Shown here one piece after another: positions 25,234 through 37,092 of a DNA stretch of 64,000 nucleotides. The stretch lies in assembly GCA_022661535.1 (NCBI GenBank), contig JAKULF010000006.1, forward strand, positions 2,661,001 through 2,725,000. Direction: 5' to 3'. The notes under the pieces were generated by a model. That model made no database searches, was not told the origin of the DNA, and saw only the letters and a list, made by a program, of their open reading frames with translations. Source of the stretch: Eutypa lata. Lineage: Eukaryota; Ascomycota; Sordariomycetes; Xylariales; Diatrypaceae. A program made the position numbers and the translations under genes. How positions within the stretch are numbered: the first letter of the stretch is position 1; each line of letters opens with the position of its first letter.

Positions 25234-27595
25234 GATTCCTCAGATGATACGAGCCGTACATCTGCATTCAGCAATCTAACCACAGTATCATCTCCGGCCG
25301 CTGACCCACGACATCGGAAACCGCATAAATGTTGCTTGCCTAGTCGAGGCCCACCCTAGTCAACGCAGAATGCTAGGGTTGTATTTGTAGAAACTGTGCG
25401 GTTTGTCGTTTTCTATCGTGCTAAAAGATACCATGTACAATATAGCGCGTCCATCTCTTGCCCACTTGTATTATTTTTTTATGCTATATAGTGGCCTTCC
25501 AGTGTTAAGACAGCGGGGCATAGTTGCGGGCATTCAGGGAGTTCAATCATTTGTTGTATTTTGCCTTTGGGTTCGAGGGGTTTGTGGTGTATTGTAAGAG
25601 GGCATTATCATTGGTTTGGTCGCCTTAACGCTCGGATACTTGTTGGATTCGGGTCTTGTACTATGGGCTAAAACCACGATGAAGCCTTCGTAGGATCCCT
25701 AGAGATCCTAGGGACACGTGGCATCATCTTCTCTTAAGAGATGGTTGTTCAGGAGGTCTGGCTTTGATCCGGGCTTCGTGGTTCTTCGAAGAAGCTTTGG
25801 GGATGTCACTTCCCCGCCCGGCGAGAGAGGTTCAAAGAAGCAGAGCACCAGGCTTCGTGTTCTAGTTGTGGTGGCTGGCAGGCCCGCATATGGTGTCGTA
25901 CCATGCGGGGCGGACGACCCGAGAATTCTCGAGTCCGGGACTCTCTCCCCTGCAACATCACGTAACACGCCTTCGCTTCGTGGGCCTCAGGAGGAGGTCC
26001 AGAGGGGTACCCGAACTAGGATTTCGTCGTACAGGTGGTGGGCGCGTCGATACCGAGTCCCATGACGCGATTTCGAAGGAGAACGAGCTGATGGGTAGAT
26101 GAGATGGATGAATGGATAGATGGATGGGGGGGTGAGGATGGCGAAAACTCAGAGTAGGAAAACGGATGATACGGAAAGCCGAGTCGAATCAAACCAAGCG
26201 TGCGGTTTCAATGTGTATGAATAGCGGATGAAGGGAGAAGAGAAGCAAAACAATATTCGTCTCGTCGATCTATGGCGTGGACTTGAATCAACAATACTAA
26301 AAAAGAAAGATTCCATCCAAAATTCTCGATGATCCTTCCCCTACCCCTATAGCAGAGCTCGATTAATATCAACATTCGGGGATTCGAGCAAGCCCCCCGG
26401 TTGCCAAAAACCTACCTACCTCGGCTTCCGAGCCATTTCAAAATGATTCACTTATTCATTTCATGTGTCATATGTGTGTAAATGAAGATGAAAGTGAGAA
26501 AGAAGGAGACGATGATGATGATGGAAGACGGCAACCCATCCATACCCAATCTCAACTTGTATCTGGTCTGCCAATTGGATAGGGACAGGCCAGACCAGGC
26601 CAGGGTAGCCTTGGCTGGCCAAAGCTTCCCTTCCCTTCCCTTCTTGTTGCTATACCGGATAAACAGGGGACTATAATATAATTTTCCCTACCCGCCCGCC
26701 TCACCTGAACTCCACCTACCACCACCTACCACCACCACCACCCACTAACCAACTACACAACTTGCCGTAAATTGAAGTTACTTAATATCAACTACCTACC
26801 AATTACAACAATGGCGGGGGTTAGGGCGGTTAGAGGTACCTACTTAGATACGTAGGAGGTAGTTTAGACAGTCACGTATGTAGGTATTATGTAGGTATGT
26901 ATGTAGTACATATGTACATCCTGAACAGCCTATACCAGAGCCTCTTAATGGGGCGAGAGGGGGAAAACCGAATCGCGGCGCCGCCACGCGACAAGGAAAT
27001 TTCCCGGGAATTCGGTTACATAAGTGACATATGCTTAATGGAGTTCTGATATACCCCCCCCTTCCTCGAAGTTAGGTGTTTATATATGTACATAACCACG
27101 TGCAACAACTTGAATGCGTACCTCCTATGTGGGTAGGTAGGTAAGAGGTATGTATGTACTGTAGAAGAGAGGTCATATAGTGCTATGTATTATACACACT
27201 TAACTACTCGGTGCTCGGGAATCTAGTGCATAAACATTATGTGCTTACTTACATGTACATGCCTACAACATATCTTAAGTAGGTAGGTACATTAAATACA
27301 TATACGTATACTTCGTTCGTATAGGAGCTATGCATTAGGCTTCAAGCTACTTCCGTATATACCTACATTCAAGGTTGATATAAAGGACGAGTTACCGCTA
27401 GCCAGTTTAATATACATACTAAGCACTTAAGTACTTACCTACCTTAGGTATATAAAATTCCTCTGAAAGTTCCTGATCCCGTTCTTATACTTAGACTCAT
27501 TTTGAATATTGCTTTTTATCAAGATTACTTACCATACAATACAACACATTGTAAGGATGGGGAACAGATCGGTAAGTATGTCAGTATGCATGTAG

Positions 27596-27613
27596 GCAAG
27601 CAAGCAAGCAAGC
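27596..27613. repeat. (CAAG)n microsatellite
   Basis: About four CAAG units in intergenic DNA. Confidence 0.8.
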
Positions 27614-29013
27614 ATGCACATGGATAGTAATTTCCGGAACCCGTAGCTACTGTGCCCGATGCATGAACAGTATGCGTGCATTGCATATACACCTAAGCTA
27701 GGTAGGTAGGTAAGTTAGGTACGCAAGCTCCCGATTGGTTAGGAAATGCAACAACAGCTTCTTGATACCACCATCCATGTCTACTTTACCTACATTATTG
27801 TTTCCCTTCCAATCTTGAATGCTCCCGTACTTTAGTAGGTAATACCAGGAGGCTATCGCGCCAGGCAAGTAAATCAACAAGAGGGTTAAATATATCATCA
27901 ACTACCTACATACCTATATCCATAGCGCAGTTAAATAAATCACCACACAGCATATCTAATATATATATCACTCGTTTATGCAACTACCCGCACATGATGG
28001 ATAAGTATTCGTAAGCATTTAAATGTGTACTTACTTACGTGATAGCGTCTCTCCTACGCCACCCGAGTATCGAGGAGAAGAGTAGGCATATTTAACCCTG
28101 TCTGTCACTTGCGTACCCCGACGCTTACCTTAATTACCCGAGAGAACGGGAGTAGGTAGTAGTTACATGAAGGAGAGGTAACTCCCAACTTGAGTTATGG
28201 CAGATCATGGCTCACATGGAGACGGGACGGCGGGCTCGGCGGATCACGAAGCATTTCCCTAGGTAAGTAGGCACGCAATCTATTTTATGCGTACTAAGGT
28301 GAATTAATCTATACCTGGTGGTATGTAGACGAATGAGTGTGTTGAGATCCCACCATGAAGTTAACCACTCATATATACCTAGTGAATGCCTTACATAAAC
28401 AGGTAAGGAGTGATATCTCGCATATGCGGGACGGGGGGGAAGGGGTGCGTGCTAACCCCTGAGTTATTTCTCGACGTTGGTAAAAATTAAAAGCTATTTT
28501 GACAACATACCTAATAACTAGGGGACAATAACGGGAGGATTGCCCACCCCGGGTATGATGAGAAGCGAAGTGCCATCCATGTGAACTATCAGTGAATAGT
28601 GAAAAAGAGGTGAGACGAACCCCCAAATAAGAATAAAGAGAAGAAGAAAAAATGCTCCGACTGGTCCTGTTTAACCCCAGCCTGCTGTAGATAGATAGAT
28701 AAATAGGATACTATTCTCCATTCCTTCGCTGGCCCATGTTTGTCTTTCGTCATACCATTCGCGGGGAATTGTTTTATGCATAACAAAGAACAGCAGCAAC
28801 ATCCAATCACCCCCAGCGGATGGATGATTGGTAGAGAAGCCGCGTCGTTTCTGTCCCCCTGCCACACCGCAGATCGATCCCGATGGTGCTGAGTGAGGAA
28901 ATTCAGAAGAACGCACGAGATCCCTGTTTTCCCTCCCCCCCTTGAAAGTGTGCTAACCATAATCCCTAAATCCCGTACCGAGCGCAATCGTTACTAGAAC
29001 AAATATCAGAACG

Positions 29014-29047
29014 AATGTGTGTGTGCGCGCGCGCGCGCGTGTGTGTA
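29014..29047. repeat. TG/CG/TG alternating purine-pyrimidine tract
   Basis: A strictly alternating tract: GT units, then about seven GC units, then GT units. Such sequence can adopt left-handed Z-DNA. It is intergenic. Confidence 0.85.
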
Positions 29048-29259
29048 TCATAGCAAGGAGAGAGAAACCGAGACCGCCGAATCCCTCGAGCCCCTTCCTC
29101 TACAAATCAAGTATCCAAAATCTAAAATATCAGCTTATCGATGAAAGAAAAGAAAGTAGGAAGGATGATGCTATCCGTTGTATGATGGTTATACGGTTAT
29201 TGTAAATGTGAACTCCTCACCCAGACCCAGACAGCAAGCCACCGGTCTATCTAGGAACC

Positions 29260-29288
29260 GGTGTGTGTGTGTGTGTGTGTGTGTGTGT
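29260..29288. repeat. (GT)n microsatellite
   Basis: About 14 GT units in intergenic DNA, 230 nt past the mixed GT/GC tract. Confidence 0.9.
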
Positions 29289-29817
29289 CCAACAGCCGGG
29301 TTACTGGAGCTATCTGAACTTCGGATTGTCATCACTAGTCTAGTATCGCAGGGGGCGGCAATTATCGGGTGCCTGGTTGTTCGAATCATCCACTAAGTAG
29401 GTAGACGTGTCAATTCTTGGACTCGGAACTCGGACGGGTTTAGCTAGCTGTGAACACACGTGATGAATGCCCTCCCGAGTCAAGAAGGAACTCAGAGGAG
29501 ATGTGCAAAGAGCAACATGTCGATTGCAGTATTGGCTGTGCACCCAAGCCGGCTTTTCTTTTGGGGTAGCGGCGGCTGAGGTTGAAAGGCGTTCAATAAA
29601 CGTGTTGGGATGGAAGTCTGATCTGGTATGCAATACGCCCCAAACTATCACTGTATTCTATCACTGTATTCGGTGGAAGCGGTAGAAGGGTCTATAGTGT
29701 ATGATCGAGGCTGAAATTAAAGCTGCAGTCATATAGACTAGGCCTTCTAGCCCTGTTGCAACAAAAGCGAGAGCTGGCTGTTGATATTGCTGGACTGGGC
29801 AGTGTATGAATGAGTAC

Positions 29818-31048
29818 TTATGAGGCTGGCGCTGACCGCGAAGATGCTGGATCGGAAATGGTATCCTCTTGTTCGGCCACGGAAACCGGCAAGGCAGATC
29901 CCGCCCTGTCTTGTCGTCGACGAGGGATGGGGGCTTCGTCCATTGGTGAGTGTGGCCAGGGTACCGTCCTGGGGGTGGCGTGGCTACTTTCACGATGTCC
30001 AAGGGCGTACGACGATCCTGGCCTTGTCTCGGGACCGTTTGTCGAAAAGTTGTTCTGGCGGTCATCACGTTGCCTAAGACCATAGGAAGGTACCATCGTC
30101 TCGAGTTCTTTGGATAGTTTGTCTTGGTGCTGTGGCCCGTCAATACCGGTATCGTCCTTCAGCATAGTGCCGAGAGAGCGTTTCTTCTTCGGCGTCGGAA
30201 CCACCCCTAGGGGCAGCGGAGGTGGCGTGAGACCCCTGAAACGGCTGTCTGTGTCGGCATTCAGGTCTAGGCTGTTGAGGACGGAAGCTGTAGCGGCAGA
30301 TCCAACATTGGCTCGGCAGGGAACGAGGCGCCGAGATTGAGGATGGATGGACGAGCCTCTGGCGTCCTGGGTGAAGGTCGCTGAGGGCGGCGGTGTAGTT
30401 TCCGGCTCAGAATTCCTATGATGAATAAAAGTAAGAAGATGTATGTGTCTTGCGCAACACTAGACACGACTCACGATGAACCCCCTCGAGTAGCCTCGAT
30501 AGACCAGCACTCCTCGTCGTCACTCCTCGAGTGACTATTCTCTTGATTTGCTTCGTCTCGTTGTGCATTATCCATCTGTTCAACTTCGACTGTCCTGTCA
30601 TTCACTTGGCTGCAAGATACGACTCGGGCATTAGGCGGGCCGAACCCCTTAAATAGAAATTCTCAGACTTATATAACGAACCAGTTGTTTTTCAACTTAG
30701 TCCCGCTAGTCTCCAGTCACCCCAGATGTAGAACAAAAGCTTGTCAAGGGCCAAAAACGAGGGATAATGGAGTAAGCACCCTCACTGCCTTCGAACACAA
30801 ACTGCGCCTTGCCCAGTGATATTCGACCCCCAGTCATCCATAGAGGGATTCCAACCCACCCTAGAAGCCTCGGCCCGCACGGATGAAACCGCGGGACGTG
30901 TATTCCCATTAACCGCTTGGGAAGATAGAATAACCTTGTTCTGCAACGCAGAGATAAGCTCTGTCAACGCCTCGCCCACGCGCCCTGGAAAGAACGGTGT
31001 AGATTTGTGCGCCACAGGCGTACGAAGATCGACGTAATGACATGACAT
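29818..31048 (-). CDS. Unrecognised, mostly disordered protein
   Basis: Not recognised. Rebuilt from splice signals as three exons on the minus strand: 31048-30786, 30609-30475 and 30415-29818, with introns of 176 nt (GTGAGG...TTGCAG, branch-like CCTAAT) and 59 nt (GTGAGT...CATAG). Both junctions keep phase and give 331 aa. The N-terminal 70 residues look ordered and include a short amphipathic stretch (GEALTELISALQNKV). The rest is rich in Ser, Pro, Arg, Asp and Glu, with an acidic patch, a TPPPLPLG segment and a basic TPKKKRS cluster that could be a nuclear signal. No signal peptide or membrane segment is seen. ATG 31048 is the first in frame, but the frame stays open upstream to 31087, so an earlier exon is possible. 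A minimal model starting at ATG 30575 gives 232 aa. It is divergent from RIO2. Confidence 0.55.
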
Positions 31049-32708
31049 ATCAAGTTTGTCGTCTCTAGCGAGGCCAGAGACAGACACGTTTCTCTCTCTG
31101 TATTTGTTTTGTATGATGGGATAGCCGAGCGGAATTATAACTCGCTCGTCATAGGTTCAACCAAGAGGGAGGCTGCATTACAGGTAGGTGGAAGCGACCC
31201 GAGATAGCAGAGCTATGGCTGCAAGGGCCCGCACCTCCTATATCAGATGGCGATAGCCACATAGCAAATCGGAAGTCAACGACTGACTACGTGACCCACT
31301 AGTTAGGACACGGAATCGCAGGAAGAGCCATAGCAGCAGACAGTGAGGCCTACAATTAGGAGGGGTCGTGACCAGTCTCCCCTGGCACATGACTACAATT
31401 AGCACGTATAACCCCTGCTTTGGCTTGTATGACATGTCTGGCCCCCAATTTCCAGGAGGCCACCACGGCATCGAGCTGATCGTAGCAAAGTGGCCACCTC
31501 TTCTCAAGATCGAGACTTCGAGTCTAGGTTCGCCATTATCATCAGGACTATCGTTGGCCTAACTAACTAATCCCTCTAGGGTTTAGTTAATTAAGTAGGT
31601 AAAACTTTGTCGGCCGATATATACGAAGCCTGCAGACCGGCAAGCAAACCGACATAGGATACGACGTGACATGTAATTCGAGGCTTTAGCTTTGGAAACA
31701 GTATCTGAATGCTGTTCCAAGGCTTTAAAAGCGAAGGTGGGGCTTCTTCCACTATGAGGGAGGACAGCCTCCCAAGTCCGAAGTTATTACCAAATTAAGG
31801 TGATACCTTCAAACATCTGGATTCGATAATTCCTACTCATCTAACCGCAATGCAGCAGTATTTTAGAGGCAATAATACGGTTATCCCGATGATAATAGAC
31901 CAGGTGGGAAAGCGTATCAACCAAATGTGGCAACAACTCGCCCCCCTAGGACTTCAGGGCGAGATCCTGCGTATCATATGATTTCTGTCATGTTTGCTTC
32001 TTCTCACCGGTCCAGAATCCCATCCCGATAACAGTTTGCACTCGAGGAAGGTTGCATCTGACGAGTCTGGTTTATTCGTTTGCCACAAACTGGGAGGTTT
32101 TACTAATTAACTAGTTAAAGAGCAGAAAACTCTTCAAGTGAGGCAACCGAGAATACAGTGAGGCTGGCTGGTAAGTGTAAAATCGATGGACGGATTTAAC
32201 ATGAGACAGTTTATTCCCTGAGGAGAGAGCGGCATGGTACTAATCTTTTGTATCTGTAAAAACAGGATAGTTAATAGCAAACAGTTCCAAGAACGTTTGG
32301 ATTTTCATCAGGGTATGTAAGAATGGATTAGGTAGGTATAATGAGGTTGTCGTGGCTGGGTCACTGTAGTTATGTGGCAGTCTCACTATTGGGGGTGGCT
32401 TGGCCTATCATCATCATCAGGGCAGGGGTAGGCACTCTGGCACTCAGCGCAGCGTATCCACTAACTACCTACCTAGGTAACTAATTATGACTTGCGCTAG
32501 CTCTCTAGTCATCTATCAGTATCCACTTAAAAGCTTATCGTTATCGATTCACAGCCCTAGTTAGTTAGGGACTTTTCTTTAGACGACGCCATATGGCGGG
32601 GTGATTTTAATGGACTTAGATATTCTTGAAACCCTTCTTTCCACCTCAATATCATCTATTCTAGGCCATATTTTCCTCCCAAGCATAAAATAGAGAAACC
32701 TAGACACC
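31049..32708. other. Intergenic, divergent promoter region
   Basis: About 1.7 kb between the unrecognised minus-strand gene and RIO2. No coding frame is supportable. A small hairpin (CGAGCG and CGCTCG arms around an A/T-rich loop) lies near 31124-31145, within a stretch that superficially resembles a tRNA A box. Confidence 0.6.
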
Positions 32709-34243
32709 ATGAAGCTCGATTCAAAGGCGATGCGGCATCTCACTGCCGAGGACTGGCGAGTCCTAACAGCAGTATGTCGTCTTCTACCATCCAATTCCAA
32801 ACCACACCCCACCCCACCCCCCACCTCGAAGTTGCGTTGCAGTCAAGACAAGAAAAGTCGTCAAGTAAAGTAAAGTAAAGTAAAGTAGTAAACTAACCCA
32901 GGAGCAACAACAACAAACAGGTCGAAATGGGCAGCAAGAACCACGAGATCGTGCCGGTCCCGCTGATCGAGAAGCTGGCGCGGCTCCGCGGCGGCACGGG
33001 GCAGACGCGGCGGTCGATCTCGGCGCTCGCGAAGGTCGGGCTGGTGGCGCGGCCCAAGGACGGGGGCCGCACGGGCGGCGGCAAGGCCGGGTACGAGGGG
33101 TACCGGCTGACGTACGGGGGGCTGGACTACCTAGCGCTACACACGCACTCGCAGCGCGGGGCCGTGTACTCGGTGGGGACGCGGATCGGCGTGGGCAAGG
33201 AGAGCGACATCATGGCCGTGGCGGACGCGGGCGGGAAGCAGCTCGTGCTCAAGATCCACCGGCTGGGCCGCATCTCCTTCCGCACCGTGCGCCAGAACCG
33301 CGACTACCTCCGCCGCCGCCGCCAGGGCGGGTCCTGGCTCTACCTGTCGCGGCTGGCCGCCGAGCGCGAGTTCGCCTTCATGCGGGTGCTGCGCGAGGAG
33401 GGGTTCCGCGTGCCCGAGCCGCTGGCCCAGAGCCGGCACACCGTGCTCATGGAGCTCGTCGACGACGCCATCCCCCTGCGCCAGGTCTCCGCCGTCGGCG
33501 ACCCGGCCGCCCTGTACGCCGAGCTGATCGCTGTGATCCTGCGGCTGGCGCAGCACGGCTTGATACATGGTGATTTCAACGAGTTCAATATCCTGCTGAG
33601 AGAGGACAAGACGACAACCACAACCGCCAAGGAGAAGAAGACGAAGAACAAGAATGATGCGAAAGAAAACGAGACCGCCGACACGAAGGAAGTAGAAGAG
33701 GAGGAGGCGGAAGAGGAAGAGGAAGAAACCCTAACGGCAACGCCCATCATCATCGACTTCCCGCAGATGGTGTCCATGGACCACGCCAACGCCGAGATGT
33801 ACTTCGACCGGGACGTGGCGTGCGTGAAGCGGTTCTTCGCGCGGCGGTTCCACTTCGAGCCCTCGGAGCCGGGCCCCTTCTTCCGGGAGGCCAAGGCGGC
33901 GCTCGGCCGCGACGGCGCCCGCCGCCTCGACGCCGCCGTCGAGGCTTCGGGCTTCACCAAGAAGATGCTCAAGGACCTCGAGACCGCCATCCGGGAGCAG
34001 CGGGAGGCTAGAGATGGGAGCGGGGAGGGGGACGGAGATGATGGAGCAGAGATGGGAGAAGGGCTGACTGATGATAGTGAAGGGGAGGAGGATGAGGAGG
34101 ATGAGGATGGTGCTGATGAGCTCGTAGATGGAGAAGAAGACGGGTATGAACATGGCCCTGACAATGGTGGTGTTGAGGGAGATGGTGGCAATTCCTCAAC
34201 AAGGATAGGCATGTCTAAACTCTCTGTTACTGATGATACATGA
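32709..34243 (+). CDS. RIO2: RIO2 atypical serine kinase/ATPase
   Basis: Cytoplasmic kinase/ATPase of late 40S subunit maturation (family knowledge). Exons are 32709-32771 and 32921-34243, with a 149-nt phase-0 intron. Together they give 461 aa. The first exon supplies the MKLDSKAMRHLT start typical of RIO2, leading into the N-terminal winged helix. The RIO domain shows the nucleotide loop near residue 111, a candidate ATP-binding Lys132 (VLKIHRLG), catalytic loop HGDFNEFN with Asp239, and metal-binding IIDFPQ with Asp300. Between the last two lies an unusually long low-complexity insert of about 45 residues (249-294): a Thr/Lys-rich half, then an almost pure Glu half. The C-terminus from about residue 385 is very acidic. 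Flanking kinase codons are strongly GC-rich while the insert and tail are not. It is convergent with the RNA-binding protein gene. The C-terminal end could be altered by an unseen intron. Confidence 0.93.
32863..32887. repeat. (AAGTA)5 tandem repeat in RIO2 intron
   Basis: Five tandem AAGTA units inside the RIO2 intron, about 33 nt before the acceptor. They end just upstream of the branch-like CTAAC. Confidence 0.85.
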
Positions 34244-34996
34244 CCACTAATATCATTGTCATTTTGAATGAATAACACTCGATACCCATGGCTTCCGCCT
34301 CACCGTCGCTAACTCCTATTTAAGGAAATTGTTTGCACAGAGGAACCTGTTACGATCCTCGGAGATATGAGAGTGACTTTTAGCGCTCTCAGTCAAGAGA
34401 TGATCCTTCATAAAGGGTGATATGAAACAGTTGTACCACATGAATCATGAGTTCACAAAACCAAAAGAACTAGTAACGTAGACAGGGCAAAATTTATTAT
34501 CGATACTCTCCTATAATAGTGGCTATGGTGAGCCTATCTATGGGAGTACAGATACTATGGGCCTTCTTCTTGATAGAGATAACAACTTCTCGCTCAAAAC
34601 CCCTTTTTGGTGGACATGATAATTAGACCATAACCCCGCCTAGGGTGCAGACCTCTGCAAATGATATAGTCGTAAGGTGAGATACTCGCAAGGACCATCT
34701 GTCAATTCCGTCCAGACAAAATTACTTCTCGAAAACACAACAGAAACAATGATTCGATCTTCGACAATCATACCACCACGGCATAAATGTACCAGATCAC
34801 AAGTAAGGGGTAAGACATAGAAACAAAGACAGTGAGGTTTGCCTTACTTCTCATTCTTCACAGGAGATGAATGAGAACTTCCGTTCCCAACAAGAGGGGA
34901 ATCCACCTGAATTGTTACCCCTTCGTCATCCTCGGAACCATCCTCCGAAGAGGCAGTGTTACCATTGGCAGCACTGCTCGGTCTATGGAGGGATGG
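34244..34996. other. Convergent intergenic region, RIO2 / RNA-binding gene
   Basis: About 750 nt separating two convergent stop codons. It should hold both 3' untranslated regions. I see no gene or repeat of note. Confidence 0.6.
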
Positions 34997-36846
34997 TTAG
35001 TAATAGTCATGGCGGCCATAATGACCGCGCGGATAGTGAGGGGCATAGTACTCATGTGTGGAATTTCCAACACCACCTGCACTCCCGTTTCGGTAGCCAC
35101 AGCCAGGTCCCTGTGTAGCACTAGAGGAACTGAGTTAGCGAGCTATTATGAGATACACACGAGGAGATTATCATACGCAGCAGGTCTGAAACGGGGCTGG
35201 CCGTAGATGGTGGCATGCATGCCAACGAGAGGGGTGCCGTAAGCACCAACATTGTACTCATTGGTTCGGAATTGTCGGCGCTCTGAAGTGACGCGCTTGA
35301 GTTCTTTCTGGCTGGGGGTATCAGCATAACGAACTTGCAGCGCCAGACCTTCTTCGCCGAGTCTCATTCCCATGAATTCCTTGATAACCCTGTCACAAAC
35401 TGTGCGGGACTCAAAACTGTATGATTGTTTAGTTGATTATACATTAGGATGAGCTCTAGGAAGCCAACTTACCGAGCAAAGCCAACGCCACGACTGTTAC
35501 CCAAACTGTCTCGCAAGATCTTGCTCGACATGATGTCAAAACCGAGGAAGACTGTACCGAGTTCCTGTATTGTACAAGTCAGTTGATGGTCAAAAGTTAT
35601 AAGGATGGATGGTCATACAATCTCGGTCATCGACTTCGGAAGATTAGAGAGGTACAGGTTGGTCGACTGCTCGTCACCTTCAGCCTTAAGTCGAGAATTG
35701 AATGACTCCTGCATGAAGTTAGTTGGGTACTGCAAACGGGCCACCCTAGACACCGGGTTGCTGACCCTGGCAAATCCAACTTCATAGCCGAGCTGGAAAA
35801 AGGCACGGATGCACATCTCAGAATCGCGGACATCCATGAACTTGGCGAAGCCGAATCTGTGTAACATCAGTCAACTGTTTTCCATCGAGAACAAGAAAAA
35901 GAAGGGAAAGTAGAAACAAAACCTACCCCTTGCAAGCACCTGTGGCATCATCGATGATAGCTTTGGAGGTCTCGACCTGTCCAAAACGCTCTGCATACTT
36001 CTTGAGAGTTTCATCATCGGTAGTAGGGTGGAGTCCACGGATATAGACATTGCGATTGCCTGGAATAGCATTGACCAGGCTCTGCTCCAAAGTCTTCATA
36101 TTCTCCTGAGGAGTGAAGACAGCAGGCACCGCAGGGGGGATCGCAGGTTCACGTTTGAGAAGTGCCTCAAGATCAGTGTTGAAGGGGCCAGAGATCGGAA
36201 AGAAACCTTTAGGAGGCTGGACACTTCCGTTCACCACCTGTTGTGGTGACGGCGTAGTATACGCAGATCGTTCTGAGACAGCTACATGAGCTGTCTGGTC
36301 TCGAGTGGCCACGCTGCCAAAGAAAGGGGTTGCCGGTGTCGACTCGGTTGTCGAATATGAAGAGCGCCGGTTCTCAAGGCCAGGGACATCATGAGAGCTC
36401 GGATCCGAACGCTCAGCAACAATGCCAGGGCGACCGGGGACAGCAGAGACGAAATGCATAGGCATGTTCATGGATGGGGCCATTCCGTGAGCATACGGGT
36501 GACCGTAAATTCCAGCAGGATTCTCAGGAACTTGACCATAGCCAGTGAAAGCGGGCACGCCAGCCGGAGGATAGCCCACGAAGTAATGACCGTCGGCAGT
36601 GACATAGCTAGGGGGCACCATGGCACTGTGACCATGGATGCCGAGACCTCCCATCTGATTCACAACGGAGTTCATGCCATTATCAGGGATACGCTGGGTT
36701 GACATCATGTTTGCACCACTAACGTTATGGCCACCAGCAACCTGAGCAGACAGGTAAGAGGTAGGAATGGTGTTGTTGGCGTTCGACATAGCTGCATGAG
36801 CACCGGAAGAGTATTTCTTGTCGGTGTCGGTATAGGACAGGGACAT
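34997..36846 (-). CDS. RBMS/MSSP-like RNA-binding protein, two RRMs
   Basis: Predicted single-stranded RNA-binding protein of 539 aa. Minus-strand exons are 36846-35927, 35856-35619, 35564-35473, 35416-35161 and 35110-34997, with introns of 70, 54, 56 and 50 nt; phase is kept at all joins. The N-terminal 265 residues are disordered (Ser, Pro, Gly, Met). RRM1 starts near residue 266 with NVYIRGL (RNP2) and carries KGFGFAKF (RNP1). RRM2 starts near 373 with NLYLSNLP (RNP2) and carries SRGVGFARF (RNP1). The tail is Gly/Tyr/His-rich and ends HDYY. The paired-RRM signature matches animal RBMS/MSSP and, less surely, fission yeast Msa1-type proteins. A strong leader intron ends directly at the ATG. 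Skipping exon 5 by reading through the fourth intron would end the protein four residues later. The target RNAs cannot be read from sequence. Confidence 0.88.
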
Positions 36847-37083
36847 CTAGTTGAAAAGGCATGATTAGTAATTGCGAAACTAGATGCATGGTATGCCGAG
36901 AAAGAAGGGTATGATAGGGTATGTGGATGGAAAGGGAATTGATGACGCTTCAAGGAGGCAATGAAGTTTGGGAAGAGAACCCAGAATTGCTATCCTGCTA
37001 AGCACGCTTGCGGATTGACACGTTCAAATTCAAAGGTAAAGTCACGGCAGCAAGGTCTCTAGAGTTGAAGAGCAAATACATAC
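36847..37083 (-). other. Leader intron of the two-RRM gene
   Basis: Predicted 237-nt intron: donor GTATGT after position 37084, branch-like TACTAAT, acceptor CAACTAG abutting the ATG at 36846. The exon upstream ends ATG-TAC-AAG (37092-37084), in frame with the main ATG, so the protein could start three codons earlier (Met-Tyr-Lys). Confidence 0.6.
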
Positions 37084-37092
37084 CTTGTACAT

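Larger units (their letters stand above)
25234..29817. other. Intergenic, no supportable gene
   Basis: About 4.6 kb between the zinc-cluster gene and the unrecognised gene on the minus strand. Open frames are short and overlapping on both strands (for example 25718-26065 and 28589-28987) and lack conserved motifs. AGGT/ACCT words and microsatellites are common, especially 26700-28400. The first few hundred bases probably include the 3' end of the transcription-factor transcript. Confidence 0.6.

Noticed and set aside
25718..26065. 115-codon frame after the zinc-cluster gene
   Set aside because: Overlaps other open frames on both strands and has Arg/Gly-rich, non-conserved composition; likely chance.
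31114..31175. A-box-like TAGCCGAGCGG and B-box-like GGTTCAACC
   Set aside because: The T stem does not pair and the segment forms a simple hairpin instead. At most a tRNA relic.
33340..34278. Antisense open frame of 312 codons over RIO2
   Set aside because: It is a shadow of the GC-rich, acidic RIO2 sequence (Ser/Pro-rich antisense translation); the sense frame carries kinase motifs.
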